A stretch of 64,000 bases of DNA, taken from Cycas panzhihuaensis (taxonomy: Eukaryota; Cycadophyta). Location of the stretch: contig CM041465.1 in the NCBI GenBank assembly GCA_023213395.1, positions 81,909,741 to 81,973,740 of the forward strand. The letters are read 5' to 3'. The notes under the pieces are model-generated. The model was not told the origin of the DNA and searched no databases. It was given only the letters and a program-made list of their open reading frames with translations. Made by a program: the position numbers and the translations under genes. Of this stretch, positions 1 to 11,530 are shown piece after piece (positions within the stretch are counted from its first letter, which is position 1; every line of letters begins with the position of its first letter).

Positions 1-236
1 ATATTTAAGGGCATATACAAACTTCCAAAATAGAGGTTGTATCTAAAGACACTAGGGATTATCACCCCAATAAATATATAGTTTGAGGGAGGAGGGAAAC
101 CTCATCAACCTCTAAAATTTATAAATATATTAAAATAATGCTTAACTAAAGTAACACTTAACCTTACCTTATCTTCATATATGTGTACTCACATGTGTGA
201 ATGGTAGGAGTGGGGTGATGAACATTAACCTAAACA
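1..236 (-). repeat. 3' LTR (partial) of TR-GAG-like element
   Basis: This stretch matches 3441-3676 closely, in the same orientation. Both copies contain ATCACCCC, TATAGTTTGAGGGAGGA and a final run GAACATTAACC. The copy ends in CA at 236, next to a purine-rich tract on the minus strand. It is truncated by the window edge: about 97 bp seem to be missing by comparison with the right LTR. The element is read on the minus strand, so this is its 3' LTR. Confidence 0.85.
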
Positions 237-248
237 TTCTCCTCCTCA
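237..248 (-). other. Polypurine tract of TR-GAG-like element
   Basis: On the minus strand GAGGAGGAGAA lies immediately before the LTR start TGTTTAGG. This is the expected position and composition of a plus-strand-synthesis primer. It supports the orientation inferred from the primer binding site at the other end. Confidence 0.7.
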
Positions 249-284
249 ATAATTATCACAAATATCTTTACTTTTCCTTGAACT

Positions 285-930
285 TGCGTTACATGTATTT
301 GAGGTAGACTTTGAGTGAGTACTTGAACAAATGCCCTTTTACTTTGTTTTCATTTTCATACATCATTGTCCTTATATAGTGGTTTCCTTCAATATGATAT
401 AGTTCAAATGATTTCCAAGTAAGTATGACTTGCTTCAAATGAAGAAGAGTGGCTGCATCTTTGACTTTATCTTCTAGAATATTTGTTACACCATCATCCT
501 GTGCATCAATGTGATCATTCTTTTGATTTGAGTCTTCTACATTAGTCTCTTCAACATAGAATACTTGCTCTGATATCTATCTCACATATACATTATCATC
601 ATAGTTAAATTCATTCACATTGAGGGTTTCTCCCCCATAAATAGATTCTAGTGTATCCCAAATAGATTTTGATGTAGTTAATTCACTAACATGAATAAAT
701 ACATCGTCATTCATTGTACTAAAGATTAAAGTTATGATTTCATTGTGCTTTCTTAGGTTTTCCTTAAAATTCTCTTCTTGCTCTAGGTAACCACATACAA
801 CAAAATTCTAAATATCTTTTGCAATAAGAAATGTTTTCAATAATCCTTTCCATACATGAAAATTAGTCCTATCTAGTGTGGGAATTAGTACATCATCCAA
901 ATAAAATGTCATTTGAAATGCGTTTTAGTT
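285..930 (-). pseudogene. Copia-type gag-like reading frame of the non-autonomous element
   Basis: The minus strand reads for about 210 codons with only two internal stops, too broken to appear as one long ORF. Its N-terminal part has the pattern IPTLDRTNFHVWKG, typical of the DUF4219 start of plant Copia Gag. About 60 residues later comes SKSIWDTLESIYGG, typical of the UBN2 core. The C-terminal third is acidic and not recognised. No CCHC zinc knuckle, protease, integrase or RT follows: the frame ends about 40 bp before the polypurine tract and 3' LTR. The protein would be a capsid-like component supplied to, or using, an autonomous Copia. Stops after AKDI and after NVYVR suggest it is now dead. 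Confidence 0.7.
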
Positions 931-3326
931 TTTGAGGTTGAATAAGTAAATGACCTTATATGTATGAATAACACAAAGTGGTCAATAAGTGTTTTCCAAT
1001 AAATATGAATCCCTTAATCTAGGTAGGTGAATGATGCAATCAAATGCATATCTTTTGAAACAAAAATGTTTCCATTTGTATGGAACTAAATCAATTAATG
1101 CTTTTATGAAAGTAAGGATCTATATGCTCCATTAAGGCTTTAACAAAGCAAATCTAAAATATAATTGTCTTTAATGATGAAATGATAGATATTCAATGAT
1201 ATTCTTCAATTAAGCTTGAATCTTTCAAAGCTAAGGAGTAGTTAATGTAAAATGAATGACCTTTATCAATGTAAAATGAATTATGCTAGATTATGAAAAT
1301 AATTAGATATCCTTTTAAAAGTAGTATATTCCTTTGAAAGTAGTAAAGAACTAAAAGTATAAAGTGTAATATTTACTTTAAAAGATAGAAAATATCTAAA
1401 AATAACAAGTTTCTTCTAAGAAATATAGAAAATGAACAAATAGAACACAAAATATACCTATTTGATTAGGTAGTTCCACTTAGGTTGAAGTACTTAAAAT
1501 CTACCTTCTTACTACCAAAAAGACTTAATAAATACAAATAAAGAATAATAATCGCTTCAAGAATAAACTATTAGTGATCAATAAAGCAAATATAATTTTT
1601 TGAGATAATGTAATGCTTGAAAGGTTATATGATAATGCCTATAAGGACTAAATAAGAAGTTAAAGGTAACTAGCTTTAAACACCTACCAAATGAAGTCAG
1701 AATTGAGTAAAACCTATTTCAAATTGAATAATATCAAATATCCTTTCTGACAGATTTGACCATTTGGGAAACTAATTATTGGAACTCAAGATTTTAAAGA
1801 ATATGTGTAGAGACCCCTTTTAGGGCTTGAATAGGAACCATGAGGTTAAAATATTATAAAAATAAATTATAACTTTATAAATCTACTCACTTATAGATTA
1901 AAAACCTTTTAATGTAACTTGTTCGAAAAAATCTTGAAGAAAATACTTTAAAAAATGTTGAATAATGAAGAACTAGGTTTGATTAAGTATCTTAACTTCA
2001 CTAGCCTGAAATATCTATAAAATAACTTTTAAAAATATACCAACGTAAATTAACTTTCCAACAAAGCTAACAATTCAGAAAACTAATATTAGATGAGAAA
2101 GTTATAGTGAAAACAGTGAAGGAGCCTCTTTATACTTAGTAAACTAGAAGCTAAAAAATTAGGTGATTTCAAACTGTTAAAACATGAACAACATGGCTCC
2201 AAATCTGAAACAAAATTATACCATCATATAGATAATTGAAGTAGTTTTTTAACAGATCTAGTTATTCAAAAAATAGACTCCTGGATAAAAAATTATAAGA
2301 AAAACAACTAAGATAGCTTATTATGAAAAAATAAAAAATATGTAGAGGTCGTGCGCATAGATAAAACTTCATGGAACTTGTTCTCTTCATAAACAACTTA
2401 GATTAAGATAAAATTTTATATGAAGCTAGATATTCCTACTATAGAGTCACCTCTAAGATTTTATAAATATATGATAATCATATAGAGAGAACGAACTGAT
2501 TGATCTTAGGAAGGTTGTGGAGGACGTATGGACTACGTAGAGGTTGTATGGCTCAGTGAGAGCCCATAATACTTCAAAGATTATTTAGTCTGCTTTGTAT
2601 TAGATCTACACCATAGTTACAAAATAAGTTAGATGAAGAATGAAGCCAAAATGAGTAAATAAGAAGTGGGGCAGAGGGGTTTTACTACCAAAATGAGTAA
2701 CCAAACTTCCAGAAGGGAGATCTCTGCGTAGGAGCAATGAAAATCAAAATTGTCAAATCTAGTACAGAGCTAACTTAGAGAGCTTTGAAATGACTAGTCA
2801 TTTATTAGGGTTTCGTTCACCATGGAGACTGCACGAACTTATATAAGTTTAAGTTCCTTGTAAAACCTTGGAAAAATGATGACAAAATAATAAAAACTTA
2901 TAAAATATCAATCAAAATCTTAGTATAAATTCTCCAAAGGACCACTAGGCTAAATATGCAGCTATTACTACACAAATCTGAGGAAATATTGAGCAAATAG
3001 AGTAAATACACTAATAAATAGTGAAATATTTAATAAAAATATGTAAAGCTTATTAATAAAACTTCATAAAATAATGAAATATTAAATGTTCTACTAATTA
3101 TGGCTATGATCATGCATAGATCCATGGAAATATAAATTATTTTACACATATAAATTAGAAATAATCAAATTTTTAATGAAAATAATATAAAAACTATTGA
3201 TAAGCTTTATAAAAAATGAGTAGAACCAATATATTGCTTATCGTATGTAACTTTAGTAAATCTCTACTTTAGAAAACCAATAGATCTTCTTTCTCTCAAA
3301 TAAAGGACTTCGACAAGCCAAAATCT
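931..3326 (-). other. Long non-coding leader of TR-GAG-like element
   Basis: About 2.4 kb between the primer binding site and the gag-like frame shows no reading frame of note on either strand and no recognisable pol domain. It is AT-rich, with short GC-richer islands near 2500-2850. Part of it (about 1800-2160) is clearly similar, in reverse complement, to 20990-21400. Shared landmarks are CTAGTTCTTCATTATT and CCCTAAAAGGGGTC. That makes it a family-specific leader rather than random intergenic DNA. Confidence 0.6.
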
Positions 3327-3340
3327 GTGCTTTGATACCA
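3327..3340 (-). other. Primer binding site (initiator tRNA-Met type)
   Basis: On the minus strand TGGTATCAAAGCAC lies two bases inside the LTR edge (LTR ...CA, TT spacer, then this site). It differs by one base from the common plant Copia site TGGTATCAGAGC. It shows that the element is read on the minus strand with its 5' end at the right. Confidence 0.85.
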
Positions 3341-3342
3341 AA

Positions 3343-3676
3343 TGTAGGATTTGAAAACATGGAGACAAAGTAGAGTAATAAGCAAAATGATCAATATATT
3401 ATATCGTATGAGCATAACCAAATATTACATTCATTCCATGTTTGAGAGTATGTATAAACTTCTAAAATAGAGGTGGTATCTAAAGACATTAGGGTTTATC
3501 ACCCCAGTAAATATATAGTTTGAGGGAGGAAGGAAACCTCCTCAACCTCTAAAATTTAAAATATATTAAAATAATGCTTAACTAAAGTAACACTTAACCT
3601 TACCTTACTTACCTTCACATGTGTACACTCACATATATGAATTGTAGAAGTGAGATGATGAACATTAACCCCAACA
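3343..3676 (-). repeat. 5' LTR of TR-GAG-like element
   Basis: This is a 334-bp LTR with TG at 3343 and CA at 3676. Its 3441-3676 part is repeated at the window start (about 13-236). It is flanked on the right by AAAAA, a possible target duplication whose partner lies outside the window. The short peptide that can be read through it is an accident of the LTR. Confidence 0.85.
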
Positions 3677-4689
3677 AAAAGGAATGCATCATGTATATTA
3701 TTTTTTACCATCTTGTATGTATTCATACACTTGCCAAGGCTGAGATACCTTGGTTGGAAAAATACCATGTCATAAAGGAGGTGTGACTTTTAAGTTGGGA
3801 CTAGACTTAATTGGAATATTAGTAAGGTTTGGTTAGTTATACAGTCATGCCTTAATCGAAGATCATCTTAATAACCAATTGGGAAAACTAAAACTTTAAT
3901 ATAAGATTATAGTATATCTAATCTAATATCCATCATAGCCATGGGTATCTACGTACCACTCTTTGGAGGAGGTATATAACTACTCATTGGTAAACAGGGT
4001 GAAGATTAGGAGTACCTAGGTTCTATTGTGACTTGGATTTCATCACCAAGAATAATTATAGGTGTCTCAGGTGAAGGCCAATTTAAGGAAGCCTGGGCAT
4101 CCCTTTAGTAACCTCAACTATAAATTGGATACAAGTTAAAGGTTATTGGGTTAATCACATATCTTACATTTGAGTTCAAAAGTTATGTATACCCAATGAT
4201 GTTAGCTTCTACATTAGCCTATAATCTTGTATATTGATTATTTAGTTATAAATAGTGATCCATAGTACAATCACAATCATAGTGCTTCTTATATTCTTGT
4301 TGTATTAGATTAATATTTACCAAAAGTGTTGGTGGCCAATTTTCATCACAGTGCTTCTCATATTCCTGTTGTGACAGGTTAATATTTGTTACAAGTATTG
4401 GTGACTTTTCTCTAAGTTGCTCCCTTCATCTGTGACTAACCATTCTTACTTCTTTATTCTTCCTTTTGCTACACTACTTCATTACATCTCCTATTTGTAA
4501 ATGGTGATTGGCCATTTATTGTCATCACTTTTATAATCTCTTGTTTATTTCTTCCCTTCTTAAAAGATACTGTGTCTTTATAGTTTAAGTAAAATATGAA
4601 CTATATTCTTAAAAGGAAAGAAAGTTGGGATATATAGTTCATTGATGTTATAAATATTACAAAATGTGAAGGTATTTAGAGAGATCACC
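3677..4689. other. Uninterpreted interval, possibly degraded 5' end of Copia-A
   Basis: No coding signal was found on either strand. It contains one 69-bp tandem duplication (listed separately). It should hold the 5' LTR and primer binding site of Copia-A, because that element's gag begins at about 4690. I cannot find a site resembling TGGTATCAGAGC or a match to the candidate 3' LTR at 15470. Confidence 0.4.
4281..4412. repeat. 69-bp imperfect tandem duplication
   Basis: AGTGCTTCTTATATTC at 4281 recurs as AGTGCTTCTCATATTC at 4350. Similarity continues through the GTTAATATTT-like segment and the AGTGTTGGTG / AGTATTGGTG segment. There are two units and no coding role. Confidence 0.7.
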
Positions 4690-5744
4690 TGTAGCTTACA
4701 ACAATTATTACTACCACTACTACCAGAGCTACCTCTGAAGGAACTCCTATGACTCCTCCCACTAAAGTTGCATCTAAATACTAATGGGAACTTCATGATG
4801 ATAAAATCTATGCAAGAATACTTCTTCTCAATAATTATTCCTTGCATAACCTTATTGATAAATCTATACATGATATAGCATGGAATGTTCTTGAAGTTCT
4901 TAAGAAGAACTTTGACACTAAATCAAACTTTGAATTTGTTCACTTATTGTTGAAGATGAATAAATTAAAAATGCATAAAGGATATGCAAGTGAGATAATC
5001 AATCTCTTTCACCCCATCAAGCAAGCCATCAATAAATACTTTAAGACTCAATGTATTACATGGGATTTCTTGATTCAATCATGTCTCTATATCCTAGATT
5101 ACAAAAATCTACTGGGAAGTCTTCAATCTATTGGCACCTTGGAGACCTTAAACTTTGAGGATCTTGCTAATAAGTTCATTGAATTTGATAATACTTTTGA
5201 TACCAACTTCACCACTATATTAAATCCTACCGATGCTACTTTTGGAGTGGAGGAAGATCTTTTTCATACCAAAATTTGAGGTTAATCCTCTCATAGAGGT
5301 GGTAATTCCTATAGAAGAAGCATAAGTAGACAATAAGGATAACATCCTTATGGTCAACAAGCTCCTTAACACCAAGAAAAATAGTCTTAAGGCCAAGGCC
5401 ATAATAATCAACCTGGACCAAAATCCAATAATCAGAGACAATATGGCCAGCCTAATACTTCTTATGGGACTAGAAATCAAATAATTGTATGCCAAAGGTA
5501 TCATAGAAAAAGACACTATACAAAAAATTGTAAAACTACCACCAATAAACTATCAAGCTATCAACAATACCATGGTGTACATAATATTGATAATACTTCT
5601 TTTGAAGATGCTTTTGGTGGAATGTAATTTGCTCATGCACACCTTCAAAGAATTAGAGACATTTCATCAAATGTTATTAATAGATCCACTAAGTATATTA
5701 AGGCTCACTATGGTTATGCTTATTCACTTTTTCATTCACCACTT
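4690..5744 (+). pseudogene. Copia-A gag, upstream part
   Basis: One frame is open from about 4690 to 5279 apart from a stop near 4782. It includes WELHDDKIYARI and a UBN2-like helical core through 4842-5150. A Gln/Asn/Arg-rich tail follows at 5280-5480 with several stops. A decayed zinc knuckle lies near 5488-5530 (CQRYHRKRHYTKNC), where the second Cys of CX2CX4HX4C has become Tyr. The frame then runs to the insertion point of Copia-B at 5744-5749 and continues beyond that element at 11749, so this is the 5' half of a split gene. No start codon can be chosen with confidence. Confidence 0.75.
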
Positions 5745-5749
5745 GGAGT
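5745..5749. other. Left target-site duplication of Copia-B (GGAGT)
   Basis: GGAGT immediately precedes the 5' LTR start TGTTAG. The same five bases follow the 3' LTR at 11744-11748. A 5-bp duplication is standard for Copia integration. Confidence 0.85.
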
Positions 5750-5970
5750 TGTTAGAATATTAATGTACATTTGATTTATCCCACATGCAAGTGGGTCCTA
5801 CTCTTCCAATATGACTTGCATTATAAATACACAAATTTGTGTATCATATGTAATGTTGTTGTAATGACTTTTCTTAATATAATGGAGGTACCTTAAGGGT
5901 ACCGTTCGATCCTGTGGAGGTGTATTTAGTTCTGTTTGTGAATATCTTATTGCAGGTCTATTTTCCAACA
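5750..5970 (+). repeat. 5' LTR of Copia-B
   Basis: This 221-bp LTR starts TGTTAGAA and ends TTTTCCAACA, directly against the primer site. A TATA-like TATAAATACA near 5823 could be the core promoter. It shares its ends and a few internal blocks (GGTACC near 5895-5911, TATTGCAGGTC) with 11541-11743, but the middle is very different. Confidence 0.75.
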
Positions 5971-5983
5971 TGCTATCAGAGCC
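5971..5983 (+). other. Primer binding site of Copia-B
   Basis: TGCTATCAGAGCC directly abuts the LTR. It differs at one position from the tRNA-iMet-type TGGTATCAGAGC. Confidence 0.8.
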
Positions 5984-7457
5984 AAGTTAATTGAGACTGA
6001 ACCAAGTGCGATTCTGATCAAAGGTGACATATTATGAGGCTGTGAGATCAAAGGCATCGTAATCGCCATTCCGTTATGTGCTTCCTTTCTATAAAGGTAC
6101 TTTATTATCCATTTCTTCTCTCCTTAGTCTTCAAACCAATGCTTATCTCCCAATCTATTCTGCTGAAATAGTAGTGAGCTATCCATTTCTTGATTTATTG
6201 TAGTTATGCTTTAAGAAATCAATATTTTCTATTCTGTCTGTGCGTTATTATTTAAGTTGCATCTGCTCTGATTGCATGGAATTTCTGTTTGGCATCTCTG
6301 TGTTCTCTGGCTCCTTGATTTATTTTGATTGCGCTAGCTTGCGTTTAATTCGCTGTTCACTTATATTTAGCCAACCTTGCGTGGTTAGTGAATAGTTGTA
6401 CCTTGTCTTAATTAATTGAAATCAATCACGCTTCATTTCTGTGGAGAATCTTTGATAAAATGTTGTGACTCATATCCTGTCTTAATTAATTGTTAATATT
6501 CATCTATGGTGCCCATGCATGATGCATTGCATCTTTCTCATTATTGCCTATGTGATGTATGTCTACATCTGTTCCCATCTCCATTCGTAGTGCGTTATCA
6601 GCCACATTCGAGGACAGCTACTCGATCACCACAAAATCTCTGAATATCCTATGTTGTAACGAAGTTGATTGCAATGCCCTTCCTCTGAAATCTCCCACTG
6701 CGACCAATCTGGTGTAGGTAATTCTCTGGCTACGTGGGTAGGTCATCTGATCCGTTAGCCAATCGATCTTTCGCCTCGTGTTAACAAATATCACGCTCTG
6801 TGATGGCCAGGGTCTCATAGAGATTATAGAGCATATCTAATTTCCATTCTCATGGTAGACATTCACCTAAAACTGTTGCATATCAGCCGCTATGCGTAAG
6901 GGTTTTCCGTTGTCTGTAGAATCTCTATCGATCCTCTACTTGTGCTTGCTGCTCGGTTCTATTTTATGCATATTTCGTATTGCTATTACTTGTATGTTTC
7001 CTATTGCGTAATGCATTTTCGTCAACTGTGAGATACCCTGTCGCCCTTTCTTTCAATTGATTATTTTTCAACGATTCTTTGCCATTCAATTACCTTATTT
7101 CAATTATTCTTTCAATTAGGTAAAGACCACTTTAATTCATTTATTTTGAATTATTTTATTGACATGGTTTAAGTGTATCTTAGTTTTATAATATTTCATT
7201 TGATTGAGCTTTCATTTAGTGGGTGTTATTAATCTCATATATTTGTTTGGATCATTTGAATCATTTTTGTTTTTTTGTGATTGAAATTATTTTTTTAACT
7301 TTAGAGAAATTTCTTCTTATAATCTACAATATTCTCTTCTTTAGTATCCTTCTTTTCAGTAGTTTTTTCTTATTATCTACCTTTTCTTCAGTACCCTTCT
7401 CCTTAGGTGACTATCATAACTACCTTGGTACCTTTAGAGCTTAGGAAGCAAGAAATT
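5984..7457 (+). other. Leader of Copia-B
   Basis: About 1.5 kb lies between the primer site and the gag start. It is somewhat richer in GC than its surroundings up to about 7050, then strongly T-rich (7060-7440). Translations on either strand are composition artefacts: a Phe/Leu-rich peptide from the T-rich part and an antisense one at 6618-6818. No domain is recognised. Confidence 0.6.
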
Positions 7458-8440
7458 ATGGGAGCATATCAGATTGGACAGTCTCTACCAAAGTTTAATG
7501 GATCTAATTATCTTCCATGGTCAAGACAAATTCAAGTCATTTTACAATGAAAGGGTTTATGGAACATTGTTGCTCATGGTTTTAAACTTCCTCAACCAAC
7601 ATTACCTGATGGAAAATTAACATCTGATCAAGAGTTAGAAAAGGAAGAATTATTGAGGAAGGATAATGATGCACTCTCGATCATATATATGTCTGTTGTT
7701 GAACAAATCTTTCCTCACATATATGGGGCCTCTACCTCCCATGAAGCTTGGAACATATTAAAAACTGGTTTTGAAGGGGCCATACCTCAAAGACTTTAGA
7801 ATCTGAGATTAAACTATGAAAATTTAAGGATGATGCCTTCAGATTCGATTAATGAATTCATTACCAAAATACAAGATCTAGTCAATCAAATGGTATATTT
7901 AGGAGAACACATATCTGAACAGAGAATGGTCGAGAAAATATTGAGAAGTGTAAGTGAAATCAGTAAATTTGAAAATGTTGTGACTACCATTGAAGTAACC
8001 AAGGATTTGTCTACCTTAAAGGTTGATCAATTATTATCTATATTTCTCAACGTGGAAGAAAAATGTAAAAGCAAGGCTACAAATGAAGATTTAGATCAAG
8101 CTTTTGCCTCAACTTCTACCTTAAGGATGAATCGATCTCAAGAAATAAATGTACAATGAAATCCTCAGTTCTCAAGAGGAAGATCAAGAGGATTTAATCA
8201 AGCAAGAAGCTGGAATTTGTCAAGTACAAATCAAGGAAGATGATGGAATTCTACAGGGTCAAGTCAAGGAAAAGGTTGGAACTCTACAAGATCAAGTTGG
8301 AATTCTTCACCTGTAGGTCGAGGTGCATCTCAAGGAATGGGCAGGGGTTATGGTCCTCAATGCTACCGATGTGGGAAATTTGGACATTTGGCTAGAAACT
8401 ATTATTCAAAGAAACATCATGTACACCCAAGAGAATTCTT
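7458..8440 (+). pseudogene. Copia-B gag
   Basis: The chosen ATG at 7458 opens MGAYQIGQSLPKFNGSNY, a typical Copia Gag start; the FNGSNYLPWS motif is the DUF4219 signature. A UBN2 core with AWNILKTGF follows at about residues 95-210, then an Arg/Ser/Gln-rich tail. The CCHC knuckle at 8358-8399 reads CYRCGKFGHLARNY, so its last Cys has become Tyr. Stops occur after ILQ (about 7548), after PQRL (about 7797), near 8158 and near 8240. A frameshift beyond the knuckle puts protease in another frame. The product would be the nucleocapsid/capsid polyprotein of virus-like particles in the cytoplasm. Confidence 0.85.
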
Positions 8441-8724
8441 CTAAAGGTGAGAGTTTATTCTATACTAGTTTAATGGTGAATTCTTTGACAAATGATGAAT
8501 GGTTTATTGACTCCGGATGCTCAACATACATGACTTACAATACTGATTTTTTTACAAAGATTGATAAGGATCAGAAAAGGAAAGTTATATTTGGAGATGA
8601 TAATACCCAAGAAGTTCAAGGCAGGGGGATTGTCTCCTTTAAAACAAATGACGACGAAAATAAGGATATTCACAATGTTTTACTTGTTCCAAGATTAAAG
8701 AAAAATCTATTGTCAATTGGCTAA
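8441..8724 (+). pseudogene. Copia-B aspartic protease
   Basis: WFIDSGCSTYMT starts at about 8500. This is the retropepsin active site in the usual Copia form, and its catalytic Asp is intact. The segment ends LVPRLKKNLLSIG, matching the conserved VPxLxxNLLS motif before the integrase region. A stop follows the last Gly at 8722-8724. The frame differs from that of gag, so at least one frameshift lies between 8340 and 8450. Confidence 0.85.
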
Positions 8725-8727
8725 ATA

Positions 8728-9864
8728 ATGGAACAAAGATACAGGTTAGTATTTGATGATGGTGAATGCAAAATCTATGATAAAAAAAGAAATTTTTCTT
8801 TGATTGCTAAAGGAAAAATGACTGAAGATAGATTATTCAAATTAGCTCTATGTCCTCAAAATGTTGCCTTGAACGCATCGGTTGATAATGATAGTATTCT
8901 ATGGCATCTTCATTATGGAAATTTAAACTATGGTAACCTTATCAACCTAAGAAAGAAAGGAATGGTTAGTGGTCTCACTTTTATTCAAAGCAACAATGAT
9001 ATTTGTGAAGGATGTGTTTTTGGAAAACATCATAGGAAGATCTTTCTTGAATCCAATTTTCAATCTCAAGCTCCATTAGAATTAGTTCATGTTAATTTAC
9101 GTGGGCCCATGAAGAATGTGTCACATGGAAAGGGAAGATATTTCATGATTTTGATTGATGATTTCACAAGAAAGATTTGGGTTTACTTCCTTAAGGAAAA
9201 ATCATAAACATTCTTGAAATTTGTAGAGTTCAAAGCTATGTCTAAAAGACAAAGTGGATTCAAAATAAAATTTCTTCATTCAGATAATGGAGGAGAATTT
9301 ATCTCCAATAACTTTAAGAATTTTTGCAGCAAAGTCAGAATAAGAAGATAATTTACAACCCCTTATACTCCCCAGCAAAATAGAGTAGCTGAAAGAAAGA
9401 TAAGGACCGTTACAAAAATGGCAAGATGTATGCTAAAAGGAAAAAAATTAAATGACTCATTTTGGGGTGAAGTAATAAATACTACCGTGTATTTACTAAA
9501 TAGAAGTCCAACTAAGGCATTGAAGGATGTAACTCCAGAGGAAGCATGGATAGGTAAGAGGCCTGATGTAAGCAATTTAAGAGTGTTTGGTTGTGTTGGT
9601 TATGCCCATATTCCTGATCAGAAAAGAACAAAATTGGAGAGCAAAAGCATTAAGTGTATCTTTATAGGATATTCTGGTGAGCAAAAAGCCTATAGACTTT
9701 ATGATCTAATTGCAAAGGTTTTCTTTATAAGCAGAGATGCTATTTTTGATGAACATGGTAAATATAAGGGTGAAGACGACAAAGGTAAAGAAATTCTGAT
9801 TAAGATTGGCACCTCAAAAAAAAGGACAAATACAAATTCGATTGAAGATTCAAGCTCAAATTAA
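8728..9864 (+). pseudogene. Copia-B integrase
   Basis: The GAG-pre-integrase region starts at 8728. The HHCC finger is recognisable as WHLHYGN (about 8902) and CEGC (about 9008). Of the catalytic D-D-E triad, the first site reads VHVNLRGP (about 9088), with Asp changed to Asn. The second, HSDNGGEF (about 9277), and the third, VAERKIR (about 9384), are intact. SNLRVFGCVGYAHIP and IFIGYSGEQKAYRL mark the conserved C-terminal part. Stops interrupt at 9205 and 9350. The first-Asp substitution alone should abolish strand transfer. Confidence 0.85.
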
Positions 9865-10940
9865 CAACAGGGATAGGATCCAAAATGGCATACAAGAAGT
9901 CATAATCCTAAAAATATTTTGGATAATGACTTTAACAAAAGATTCACAAGATCACAAGCTAAGGTAAACTATGCTCTAATGTCTCAAGTGATGCAAAAGG
10001 ATGAACCTCAAACTTTTGAGGAAGCTACAAAAAGTAATGAATGGACTCAAGCAATGGAAGCAGAACTTGATGCCATAAATCAGAATAAAACATGGGATGT
10101 GGTTGAATTACCACCAGGTAAGAATTCATCAGAACTAAATGGATATTTAAGACTAAATACAAAGTTGATGGTACTATTGAAAAATATAAGGCAAGACTGG
10201 TTGCAAAGGGCTATGCTCAATAAGAAGGTATAGATTATGAAGAAACATTTTCTCCAGTTACAAAGATGACTACCATCAGGTGTATTGTATCTCTCGCTGC
10301 TGATCTTGGTTGGAAGATCTATCAAATGGATGTAAAATTAACTTTCCTCAATAGTTATGTTGATGAAGAAATTTATGTCTCTCAACCTCAAGGTTTTGAA
10401 GTTAAGGGACATGAACACTTGGTGTGTAGACTCAAAAAAGTTTTATATGGACTAAAACAAACACCAAGAGCTTGGTATGCAAGGATTGATAAATATCTTC
10501 AGGATAAAGGTTTTCAAAGAAGTAATTCAGATTCAAATCTTTATATAAAGACTTCCAAGGATTCTATTTTGATTGTTGCAGTGTATATTGATGATTTAGT
10601 TTACACTGGTAATGATGATGAGTTACTTCAAGAGTTTAAAGGGATATGAATTCTGAATTTGAGATGACGGACTTAGGACAATTACATTACTTTCTTGGAA
10701 TTGAAGTATGGCAAGATAAAAGTGGAATATACATGTCTCAAAGCAAATATGCTATGGATATCTTAAGGAAATTCAACATGAGTAATTGTAATTCCTGTGC
10801 CACTCTTATTGAAGTTGGATTAAAGCTAAGTATGCATGAAGAATCTACATCACTTGACCCCACTCTATATCGTCAGCTAATTGGAAACCTCATATATCTT
10901 ACTAATACAAGATGAGACATAACATATGCTGTCAACCTAA
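9865..10940 (+). pseudogene. Copia-B reverse transcriptase
   Basis: Linker and RT follow: WTQAMEAELDAINQNKTW then VVELPPGK (about 10040-10125). A frameshift near 10130 moves the frame to one with KYKARLVAKGYAQ and GIDYEETFSPVTKM. QMDVKLTFLNS (about 10323) carries the first catalytic Asp and YIDDLVYTG (about 10582) the other two, so the active site is complete. DLGQLHYFLGIEV and LYRQLIGNLIYLT mark the RT/RNase H connection. A stop sits within the AQ-EGIDYEE segment, another after LLQEFKGI at about 10648, and another at about 10913 after TNTR. Confidence 0.88.
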
Positions 10941-11522
10941 CTTCAAGGTTCATGGAAAATCCTAAGCAGGAACATTGGAATGCTGCTAAGAGAATTCTTA
11001 GGTACATTAAGGGAATAATTGATCATGGCCTTTTTTATAACTCTTCAAACAAATGCAGCCTGATTAGCTATTCTAACGCAGATTGGGCTAATGATATGGA
11101 AGATAGGAAATCTATCACAAGTTATGTTTTCAACATTGGCTCAGCAGTAATATCTTGGAATACAAAGAAATAGCCCACTGTGTTATTATCCACAACAGAA
11201 GCAGAATACAAGGTAGCTGAAGCAACAAGTTGAGAAGCTATTTGGATTAGAAGACTACTTGAAGATCTACATCAAGGGCAAAGTGATCCTACAATTATTC
11301 ATTGTGACAATCAAAGCACAATACAAATGTCAAAGAATCCAGTCTTACATGCAAGAACAAAGCATATTGAGATCAAACATCACTACATTTGAGAGCTGGT
11401 TCAAGAAGGACAGATTGAACTTGTACATTACAGAACAGAAGATCAACTTGTAGATATATTTACAAAGGCTCTACCAAGGATCAAGCATTACAAGCTTAAG
11501 GAAGGTTTGGGAATTTTTTAAA
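10941..11522 (+). pseudogene. Copia-B RNase H
   Basis: This segment reads HWNAAKRILRYIKGI and then SYSNADWANDMEDRKSITSY. The usual YTDADWAG has its first Asp changed to Asn, while the following Asp is kept. STTEAEY supplies the catalytic Glu, HCDNQSTIQMSKNPV the next Asp, and ARTKHIEI leads to DIFTKALPRIKHYKL at the C terminus. Stops lie after NTKK (11171), after EATS (about 11232) and after HHYI (about 11390). The frame ends at the TAA near 11520, just before the polypurine tract. Confidence 0.88.
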
Positions 11523-11530
11523 ATGTACAT

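Noticed and set aside
5220-5516. Two antisense frames over Copia-A gag
   Set aside because: They are shadows of the gag coding sequence on the other strand.
6618-6818. Antisense frame in the Copia-B leader
   Set aside because: No motif, no neighbours in that orientation, and wholly inside the leader of an LTR element.
7223-7444. Hydrophobic open frame before Copia-B gag
   Set aside because: It lies in T-rich leader DNA, with composition-driven Phe/Leu content. The true Gag start is the ATG at 7458.
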